The notes under the pieces are model-generated. The model saw nothing but the letters and a program-made list of their open reading frames with translations, was not told the DNA's origin and did not search any database. Positions 29,501 through 41,500 of a DNA stretch of 64,000 nt are shown piece after piece (within the stretch, counting starts at the first letter, position 1; every line of letters begins with the position of its first letter). Both the position numbers and the translations under genes were made by a program. Source of the DNA: Bugulina stolonifera (Eukaryota; Bryozoa; Gymnolaemata; Cheilostomatida; Bugulidae); assembly GCA_935421135.1 (NCBI GenBank), contig OW285192.1, positions 14,547,001 through 14,611,000 of the forward strand, given 5' to 3'.

Positions 29501-32500
29501 GATGGAATAATGTCACAAACATGGCGGATGAGAAGGACAGAGTCAGTAGGCTATAGTACATAAGGAAGGTGGCTTACATTAGTGTATACAGTAGAGTGAA
29601 GTCTCAACTTGAGCTTGAAGATACCTTTACCCCCGTCGTGGTACTTCATATCTGGTCCTGTGTTCTTACTAATACCAGGGTGGTCATGTTGAGAGTATCC
29701 AGCTGGTAGAACACTAGCCATTGGTAGAACGTGGTCCCCATCACATATGCTACATTAGGTTAGGAGAAGATAAGTCAAAGAATGGAATATACACAGCTGA
29801 TAATCCTTTGAAAGTGTGAGCTGCAGAGGCAGTAAGAAGCAAATCTGGTAAAATCCAGTTTCAATTCAAGTCAGAGCTTGCGCTGAAACAATCATGGTAA
29901 GGGACAGAATAATTTAATACCTTATGAAGAAAGTTAATCGAAACCTTATAAAATGAAAATGTTTTTTATACAGCCATCTTTACTACGCGTGCAATCAAAC
30001 TTGAGTATGTACACAAAATACATGTATATCTAAACCTATACAGTATTTCTCTACTGAGCAACGATTTTCCTAAGACTCAAGCCACTCAGAAATTGGTGTC
30101 GCCGTGATTATCACCGAGTTAACAGTTTTAGAACAGTCACTGTACAATAGCATATAGTGCAGCCATACCGTTTCTGCCTCATAAGGGGAATCCACGAGTA
30201 GCCAATCACAGTATCGACACTGCCTCCCCTCATACTCTGCCGAGACGCTTTCACACTAGCCTCACAGCTAACGTGGTAGAACGTGATGAGGATGTGATGT
30301 CGTTCTGTAATCTCAGGTGGCAGACGTATCTTAATCTCCTCGTAACACTCGGGAGAGGTGACGTGGTGAACTACTGAACACGTAGCTACGGAGGTGAACA
30401 CACTTCCTCTAGACTTGCTGTATATACACTGTAACATGGAATATATACATGGGTACGTACATACATACAGTAGCACCTACATAGACATACAGTAATACCT
30501 ACATAAATGACAACTCTAGAGTTATACATGTAGGACATGCTACTACGCAATATAAAGTGTGAGCTATATAAACCATACGGTAATGTATGTACATGTACCT
30601 TGAGGGGGAGTGCATTCTCCTCGTCAGAGTCTCTCAACTCCACGCAGATTGCTATATTTCTAGCCTGTAACACATTACAGTAGTAATACATGCACTAGTG
30701 AGTGTGCACTTGCATATAAATGTACCGGTACATACATGTATAATAGTGAATCTCGGCATAGAACATATTAATTGTAGACTAAGTAGGCGAGGTATTGGTA
30801 CATCAGAGTATGGTAATACTCTGTGACCTGCCACAAGGGTATTAGATCACACTTTAACCAAAACATATTATTTCTACATTACACGCGTCCAGTGTGTGAT
30901 TTAGAAAGTCGACCTTGGTTCAGTTTAGATATTGGTGATTTGTTTGGCTTGAGTATCAATTTCAATTCAGTAGAGTTGAAAGAGAGCTGAAAGAGAGTTG
31001 AAACACTGACACTTCTATACCGACCTTGACATTTTTGATGTTATCACATTTGACACTCTTAGGGTAGACGTACAAGTGGTTCCTATATACAGTGAACGGA
31101 TGTGCAGTGTCTGGTCTGCCAGCAGTAAACTCTTCTACCTCCAGTACTGGTAGTCTGTCCATCCTCAGTGGGTACGGCTTGACCACGTCCAGCGAGGTCG
31201 TTAGTATACCTACAGCAGATATGGGCAATAACTCCACTACTTGTTCCAGGGTATATAAAACTGTATATTAATGAGGTTAGTTGTTTATTGCATAAGTAAG
31301 GGATTGATGATTGTTAGAAGAGGCGTATTTGGCGTAATGGGATGGGAGGTATTGAGGTAGTAACAAACAATGCGACAAGGAATAGCCCTCAGTCTATGTA
31401 ACTTTACACGCACACTGAAAAATAAAGAACAAGGAATATTTATTTCCTCCGATGGTGCCTTAGTTGGGTATTTAGAGACTATAAAAAAAATTATAGTCAG
31501 CCAGCAACTAGCAACTACAGTAGTATCAATGTGTCCTGCAAGAAATGGAGATGACATAAATGTACCAATCTAGGCTACATGATGCCAGCTGTAGTTAATC
31601 ATAAGTTACATCAGATATTTACCATCATATTAGAATAGATAAGAATATGTGGTTAGGAAATACTAGCTTTGAGTAAAAGGAATCAAGGAAATGTATGCTG
31701 ATGTGATTACAGAGAGAGGAGACCACTTACAAATATAGGTTCAGCTAGCTGATCAACCAGAGTATTAACATTAGCCTGGGCCCCAACACCTTGATGTTAT
31801 AACATGTACCAGCTTTAGTGAGACACATTGGTAAGCTACTAGAGAATAAGATTAGATGGCCGAGTAGGAGCAGAGAAAGATAGATGGAGATAGCTACATG
31901 TATATCTACCTATACATGTACACCAACATTATGATTATATAACTTATATTGTAGCAGTTAAATTTGTTTAAAACCGATTGTACAATTTTACTATCAAGGC
32001 TCCCATTGAACATATAAATTCTGAGTAACAAATAATAACAACACACCAACCAATATCTATTTATATAGAACACATATACATATACATGTATGTAGTGAAG
32101 GATTGGATATCTACTCTATATGGTATTAGATGAGCTAGCAAACATTATTACAGGACACATGTAGAGACAACTCCATCATTGACAGAGGACCAGAGTGCTG
32201 TTTAGGAACATTCTAATCTAGCAGCTCTAGGATGGCCACTTACAACCGAGATGAGCCTTAGAACAAATGCTTTGATAATAGTTTCAGACTGACAATCGAA
32301 CATGCTAAATTGGAAGACATTTGCAAATTTATCATATTTTTATTATCACAGCCCAACAACATGCCTCCACCTCTCCTACCCTACTAGACAGTTAACCGAG
32401 TGAATGTACAGAATGATATAATTAATTATTAGTCTGAGCTCCCAGACAAACAGTAGGGAGGGATAATCATACCATTTGCTGTCGAGGCTAAGAATATAAA

Positions 32501-35500
32501 CTGTGAACTAGATACTGAACAACATAAACTAAGTAGCATGGGCTCCATAAGTAAAGCCATGCATCAACACAATACAACTGAAAAGGACATATAAAAGTTA
32601 CCTCTCTGTTTTCCATCAGCTATATAAAGAAAGACATTGGTGTACAATGTTATAATGTGATATTTATATCTTACACAGATGCCATTGTGAAAAGAGACAA
32701 ATCAAAAGATATAATATTTAAGGGTAACAGAATTTCAACAAATCTACAGGTACCGCACTATAATTGATATGGTAGTGTGGGAAGTTGTTCTATGCATGTA
32801 GACCTGGTAGAGCACGGTATTCAATATAGTAGTCACTGGAACTACTGCAGGTAGCAGTATGTATTACATTAATGGTCTAGTAGAATGCAAATTTCTAATT
32901 ATATTGACTATTACAATAACATACCACTGGGCATACAACACACACATGTTTAGTGAGACACATGTGTACAACACACATAATTTAGAAATGGAAGGATATC
33001 TACAGACAACTCACCTTCGATTTTGTCTTTAGTATCATACATGTCTAGCACCAGTTGTAGAGTTGCAGGTACAGTTACCATCTTGGAGACCTTGTCTGGT
33101 CTGCTGATATCAGAGAGATGTTTGATTATGTCTTCCTCGCCGAGTCTAGCAGAATCGTGTTTGTACAGGGGCAGATTACCAGCCGTAGCGTCTAACTTAT
33201 TACCCCGGCACAGCGGTCTGAAAGTAACCAAACAAGTTCAATAAATCAGGAATAAAACGATTGAGTCTAAATTAACTTGTGTGACATGTAAGAAACCCAG
33301 TGGAAGAACTTGGGTAACATAGATCCTGTATTGATATCAGTGAACAGACATTAACCCAGATGTAACAGTAAACTTCCTGCTACACAACAAGTATAAAGTA
33401 CAGTTTATTCATCATCTGTAAACTGTGAAAGTGGTCTAATCATAGCATGTGCAAACTGAAAGCTGACACCAGATAGTAACTTACTTGGCAGCCCATGCAA
33501 AGGGCATCCTATAGTGTCCAATATGCTGACAGAACTGTCTCATCTGCCTATGCACCTTCGTACCAGTCTTGAGGTCGTCTCCCTTGATGTATGGATCGAC
33601 AGCAGACGATATGCCACCCTGTAATACTTTCTCTACCAGCACCACTATGTATAGGGTAGGGTTGAGAGAGTTGACGGAGAACAACAGCTACAATACATAG
33701 TGTATACAGTAGCATTAAACTGCAGTGTATGTAAGGGTAGCTACAGTGCATCTACATTGTGTATTAGACATACCCACAACTAGCATAATTGTAGAAAGTA
33801 TAGTAAACACAATGTGTACAAATATAATGCAACGGCAAGAACAACAGCATACTATAATAAATCTTTACATTGTAAAGTTTACAAGATACCACTTCGGCTT
33901 GAATACATTAGAACAGTCATAATAAAACTTAGCAGAGACTCAATGTGAGAGAGAAGGGTTTACCTTGCCCGGTTTAGAGAGCCACTTCTCGTTGTCTATG
34001 TGTAACTTGGGGGTGGACAGCTTAGCCTGGTCAGCGGTTAGTGTATCATGCCCAGACAGTAGGTAGTTGGGTATCATCTTATAAACCATATCAGAGTTGG
34101 AGTCCAAGTACACAGTCTCACTGACCTTACGACCTTCTGTTGCATCGTACAGCGCCAGAGTGAGGAAAAATGGTTCTGGCTACAAGAGCACACAATTCCA
34201 AATTCAGTTGACCACCGATAGTGAGATACTATTTTATGTGAGAAACAGAGAGCTTAGGCCAAACACCCAGACACTTTATGCTGCTGCTTAGCAAGTGTCT
34301 CCAATCCCTGTACCATATACTTGATACTCCAGCATATACATGTTGTGTAGCAGCTGTGAAAACTTCCTGTTGCGAAAGGTAGAATTGACTAATCATATAC
34401 GATAACTTCTCTATCAAACCCACATAAATACACTGATAAACGGGAAGACGGACACTCACGTTGTCGTGTATCTCAGGGCCAGAGTCGTCTCCCACATTCG
34501 CTTGCAGCTTGAGTCTGAAATTCTGCAGGACTAGAGAGAATCTGTTAGAGAAATTTTCACCAAACATTTCCACTTCAGCAACTCTTTCTTTTGCTGGTAT
34601 CTGATTCTAAAATAAAAGAGTGCGTTACTGCTAATACATACTTATAAGACAGGACTACTAGATATTATTACAATGTTACAATGCACAAGTTGGATAACCA
34701 TAGCAAACACAACAGACACTGGTCATAATGATCAGCAAAACACAAATAACATGAGATAATCCATACTATATTTAGTTTACTATTACCAAAAAACTCCCCC
34801 CCCCCCCGACCATTCTATTCTGCCTAAGGCTATACATGTAGTTGCAATGCACTATGACCATTATCAAGGAACTCACGGGTAGTGCAGTGTATACATCAAA
34901 CAGCGGACACCGTCCTTTCTTCCTGTCTTTGCTTAGCGAAGAGTCTATCTCTCTCATGTACCTTGTGATGTCATGGTAGTCTCCAGATGGTTTGTAGTTA
35001 TCTCCTCCACCATCCCCACCATTCATAGATACGGAGTCCTCTATCAACATAAACACACAGGAGTTAACAAGCGGCATAACAGTGTATGTACCTACAGAGG
35101 TACAACTAGCACCCGATGTGCTATGGTGGTTTTCATATATACATTATAAGTACACCACCTGTTAACTACCTAAAGTACGTGTCACCACCTGATAACCCCC
35201 TTCAGGGTGTGCAACCACTGAAACCACCTGTTAACTACCTTCAGCACGTGCAACCACTGACACCACCTGTTAACTACCTTCAGCACGTGCAACCACTGAT
35301 ACCACCTGTTAACTACCTAAAGTACGTGTCACCACCTGATAACCCCCTTCAGGGTGTGCAACCACTGAAACCACCTGTTAACTACCTTCAGCACGTGCAA
35401 CCACTGAAACCATCTGTTAACTACCTTCAGTGCGTGTGCTCCTCTGAGATATGTTGTCTGGACTAATGACTCTCTTTATTACGTTTATCCACTCCTTCAT

Positions 35501-38500
35501 GTCAGCCTCAGTCTCCGCAGCCATTGAATAGAAAGAGTTATCCTGCATACGGATCTCAAACGAGTTTTTGGTTCCACTGTTCTTGGATGGCTGTAGGAAA
35601 ATGAATTGAGTATAGACTGCAGAGTTTGAACTACATACAAAATAAAAATGAAATATGCTAGTGGTGAACAATGAACCAGAAATACAAATTCCCTTACACT
35701 AATTTCTTCACTGTAACATTGCAATTTAAAAGTCAAAATTTTAATTATATAGGCCTACATTTAAAAATTAAAATTTAAATCTATCAGCCCTTATTAGTAA
35801 GTCAGTAGCAATTATTGTAGAAATACATGTAATTCTAGATCAATAGCACCTCAAGAGCGAACAACTCTCAAACATGAGCAGACAACTTCTAAACACATTA
35901 TAAATACTCTACTAGTTCATGTATGTATTCCATACAGTAGCTGGAAACTTTTTCTTACCAGCACTTCCACAGCAGAGTCCAGAAAGACCTGCCCCTTAGA
36001 CTCTGACTTCTTATCATCTTTACAGATCTCCAGTGCATATGTGGAGTCTGGCTGTTTCTTCAGGAATACATATCTCTTTTTGAAAGACTGAAATAACACA
36101 ATGGTGACAATGTCATACATTTGGATGTCGGACAAATCACGGAGTATTGAACACAAACCACAGCACCATCGTGTTGCTATGTAAACCAAAACGACTCAAG
36201 CAGTTATCAAAGGTAGATAGTTCCAACTAGCAACAAGCAATGCTTGTTGCTAGTTTTAATTAAAAAATGGGTTAGAGTTGGTAGTAGGGAAGGTACATGT
36301 ACATTCACCATGAGCCCTACATCAATGGTGTACAGTATTTCAGTCCTATACTGCATTCCATAACAAGTAATAGTATTACATTTTAGCTTCCCAGCGCCAT
36401 AGTGGTTGCCAACAATATAGTCATAAAATAAGCCTACTGCAAACATCTGGTACCTTAGAGAGGAAGCTGGAAGAGTCATGTGTGCTGTCGGGTCCTTTGT
36501 ACAACCACCCTTTCTTGGCTATTTCTAAGGAATTTTTGCTAACAGGAGTGTCCTAAAATCATATATAAAATGTAAGTACAATATACTATATCAGTGTGCA
36601 TAGCCTGGAACTCGAAGACTATAATGATAATAGCTCAACAGTTGGTAGTTATTAGTGTTTTCGGACCGCTTAGTCCAGCCTGGGTCACAAACAAAAATCC
36701 CTAGATGGCTGCACGGCCTAGGCCAAAAGTCTATTCTTAGCTTATCGGCATACCCAGGATTTTACTTTAGGCTCAGGCCGGTGTGTGTGGAAGATTTTAG
36801 AACAAGTTGGCTTGTGCCTGAAATTCAGGTTGAGAAGACACTAATTAATTAATCACAATTATGTAAAAATTATTTACGGACATTTATGGACGCCAGAATA
36901 TTAATAACGATCAAAGTGTGAAATTGTTTCTGTTAAAGACATACAAATATCGGTAGCAGCGGCATGCAATGTATCATGAAGGGTCACAGCAAGGAGTAAG
37001 GACAGAGTACAACGGATAATAATTATTTAAACTTATATTGATCACATGGGAATATCGGTCTATATCGCAGTGTTGGAGTTGATCTTACTTAATTTCGGTC
37101 AATCATATTAAAGATAACAATTAACAGCCAATAATAGTCTTTGAAAGGAAGATCTCATGAGATGATGTACTGATGATCAAGTTTTATTGTTGCTCCAGGA
37201 AGAATGGGATAACCACAGTTTTTTCAGGATTTATAGTGTTGGTACAGTGGATAGAATTAATATAACAAGCCCCCTTGTACTTAGTATAATATTATTATAG
37301 ATCTATCTGTTCTATAGTTTTAATACTACAGCAAATCATTCAATTATCCGGTTTTAATCATAGCGACCTATTAAACTGAAAAAATAAATTTGAGGTTGTC
37401 TTCTCTTTTGGTTATTCTATATAAAGAGAGGGCAACTTCAACTTCTGGGTGCCTAATTAGTCAATAGAAAGAAGTACAGCATATGACTATGACTTAGTTT
37501 AAAACAGTATTTTTGCCCTTTATAGTAGACATATAAAACATTTTCTAACCTTGTTACATGCAATCACCACCCTCTTTTAATATGAGATAATGGTGGAAAT
37601 ACCGACAATAGTTCCCAATATAAACATGCAGGCCTATATTAATTATAAATAAAAGAAAATAATACTATTTACTAGTGTGCCACACATACCATACTCTAAT
37701 ATTAACTACCACTCTCCCCTACAATGTTTTAGACTAAGAGACCAATGCTTAGCAAGAGAATGCTCTGGCATGCAATAACAGAGACCCCTCTCCATCGAGT
37801 AATGTTATTTATAACAGCTGCAACCATTTATAACGTAGGTGTATTAGATCCTTGTAGTGATATTGATAAGCCAACCAATTAGACCCTATTTCTACTCTAT
37901 TGTACATGTAATATTAGCACATTATATTATAACAAACTACCTAAGTGACTAGCCTAGCAGCATTATTAAATTATAGGATTATGTATAAAAGTATACCTGA
38001 GGAGGCATGTACAATGTATATAAACAAGTAGGTGAAGGTTAGTTGGTAGAACTACTACTATCTATACACAGTGAAAGTGAAGCCAAATCTAAGAATGAGC
38101 CAGATACACTTACCAGCATCAAGTCATATAACTGAAATTGGAAAGTCATTAGGCTAGTTGACTATGATAAACAGATGAAGGAAGCACTATCATTATACAA
38201 ACACCTACGAAGTAAAATAGCAATTCACTAAAGCAAACTTCGTGGGTGCAGTAATAGGATTCAGGCCAGAGTATGTTCTACAGGAAGTAGAGAATAAGAG
38301 AAATGCAGCAAATAGGATAGAATTTTAGTTTAGAGTTGGCTACATGTCAAAATCCATGTGCATATTTCATAAGAACTACCCTATAACTAAGGAGGATAGT
38401 TGTACATGTGTATTACCATCAAACAAACACACACCAAACCTACCTCATCCCTCTCTTCTATATCTGCCTCAAATGCCTGTTCCATCAACTCTTTCCTGTT

Positions 38501-41500
38501 CCCTCTATAAATTTATTCATATGCATGTAACAGTTATATACAATCATTATCAGAGTAGGCAAGTCAAATGTTATAGCAGAGTTGGCCACCATATTCACCC
38601 ATTCATTGGGCATGATGTAAAGAAGTATCTACACATCACACACTATTTAATATAAGGAGTTATCTGCTCATTAGATATTATTTAACATAAGGAGTTATCT
38701 ACTCATGATACATTATATCCGGAGTTGGACATAATATAAGGGTTATCTGCACATAAACATGCCATATTATAAGGAGTTATCACTACATTAATGAGAACTT
38801 TACTCACGAAGATGGTAGTTTGAGGTATGAGTCCGAGTATCTCTCATATTTATTGTGTATGAGAGCACAATTCCCAGTGTATGTCTTGATACATTCCTGG
38901 GCGAGCAGATGTGTTACTTCCTTGTCTGCTCGGATTGGGACAGATGAGTGGGCGGTCCTTAGTTCCTTCACTATCACCTCATCCTAGGCATATACGTATA
39001 TGAATACATGCCTGCATTACATCACTTTCATGGGCATGCGATGTTTAAAATGTAAAGATACTAAAGTACTTAGTCAAAGAGTGCTGGTAGGAGGCAAATA
39101 ATTAATTTCAGACCAGATTCGCAGCATGCATTATATGATACAGACCATCAGCTTCGAATTTGAATAAATCATGTGGCATTCTTCCAGTATAAGAGAGATA
39201 ACACAACCTAAGCTGACATATTTGACATATTCTAGTGACTTGTTTGAAGATTAACTGAGTCAAACATTTAAACATTATAGTTATCATAGACATGGTTAAT
39301 TACATAATCCTATCTTTCTATGACTCATCAGTTAAAGTCCTGCTGGTATGCATTATACAACATGTTAGCCTACATATTATACATGTATCTACTATGTATA
39401 TGTACAAACCAGTGTTACAAGCTATAGACACCCATCTGTGTGTAAAACAAATAACTGGGTGTAAATGTCAATGTTGTACCTCGGAATCGGTTATAATTAA
39501 TAGCCAGTCATGGGCTAATAACTTCCAATATTGCTCTGGCCATAATGCCATGATTCAACATTGTATAAAAAAATAATTTTATGAGTAGTTGAGGGCTCGC
39601 TAGTTATTGGTCATAGCAGTCTATCGCCCCAGGCCATACTGTTTACTATCTAACCAAGGTATACCCTCCGTAGACCCACCCCCCTAGCATAATAAATCTC
39701 GGAGACTTACGGAAATCTCTTCATAAGGGAACATAAGCAGATCTCGCTGGGGATCATTGTGGATGTTGGACTTGTTCTTCACCATATACGTCTCATAGTC
39801 AACAGGTTCTATGGGTTGAGACTTCGCCTGAAATACATAACATTCACAGAATGTGAACTTTATGTGATAACTCATAATTTAATTCCATAATTGTAGTTGT
39901 ACACAGACTATAAAACTGTGCAGCAACAACACTCCACGTGTTGGACTTTCTACATTGTTAAAATATTCATTCAAACATGGTTGGAATAGCTTGCTAATAA
40001 TGTAATGTAATGCATATTCATTACAGGTCATGCATGTCTATGATGGGTACACAACAGTACTACTTGAGTAGCCTATACTGCAATACTATGGTAATTGGTA
40101 ATGAATAATAATTACGTTAGCCTTCCAGCTATTATCCACAACTAGTAGGTATATAAGAACAAGCGTGTAATATATTTACCTAACAAGTGTTTTAGCATTG
40201 GCTTACTGACACCAATACCATTAAAACTGAAATACATGTAATTATGTTTTCCTTAATAATAATGTATAATATAAGAACTGGATTCAGAAAATAGAACAGC
40301 TCAACTTACTTCAAACTAAAAAGTTAAACTTCATTCTATACTTTGGCTACATGTATAATATACTATACAACATATGTCTACAGCATTTGTTTATGTTGGT
40401 CCATGGCTGGTGCCTAGTAGTGACATTTTATATCAGTGTTAGATTTAAGACAAAACTAGCTACAAAAATGTAAAACAGCTAATTAATGCGTGGCATATGC
40501 CAGCATCACTGCCAACAGGAATTCAACTAGGCCTACATGTACATGTAATGCAGTTTGGATTTCATATCAACTTGGGGACACTTTTGAACAGTCCAATGAA
40601 GTAGCCTAACATACAGGCTACAATGTACACCCTGATGTTTCGTTGAAATCAGGGAAATCGGCACCATATCAACACTAAAGCTAAGGCCACACTAGACTAT
40701 ATTATCATGAAGTCAGCTAGAAACAACCTTTTGTATGCCAGATCCTGTAATATAAATACACAAGGATAGGCCGGTTTAGTTCCAGCAATCATAGTAGACT
40801 AGTATCAGACCTGATTAATTGTGATAATTGCCACACCATTTCCTGTTTCACTTGGCACACTGCCTGCATAGTAAATACATGAATGTAATTGATATAATTA
40901 CATGTAGGTATACAGGAACATGTGAACCAGATTAGACAGTAGTCTATACTATAATTATAGTGAGATATGTAGAGATAGCCTAACCACATTGGACCAACCC
41001 TTCTATACACCACACCCACTCTACACCTTACATGTAGCCTACATGTATTACCAGCACATGGTTAGTACTGGTTTGGTTAGGATATACAATCATAAAAGTA
41101 CTACTTAGAGACATCCAGGATCACATCAGTAAATTGCTAAGAAATAAAACAAATTTTTTTTAGTTTTGTTCCTTGTCTGAATAGAATCATATCACCAGAA
41201 CTGTTGGTGTCTAAAATAGCCTACCATTTGCAACTGATATACCGTCTAAATGTTCAATACTGGATATATGCTTCGCTATAATAGATTAGAATACTAAAAT
41301 AAGCATGACATTCATAATCAGATGTATTTATATGATAGTACGACTTGTACATCCAACTTGCATAGATGGCACACGGGAATGTAGCTGATGCTACCAATAA
41401 ACAGGGAGGGTTACATGAAGACCTAGTAGCCTACTGAATAGTCAAGTTCAACATTTAACCTTCCAACCTTCGTCTATTATCGGCCAATTTTACTACCAAC

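Noticed and set aside
31725..31760. Possible 14-nt DOCK micro-exon with GTAAGT donor
   Set aside because: It would change phase 1 to phase 0 and break the join to exon 15; one possible acceptor also gives a stop.
35116..35466. 116-codon plus-strand frame with [12 protein letters not shown] repeats
   Set aside because: It is the 39-bp array (a multiple of 3) antisense to a DOCK exon end; it is open only because of the period.
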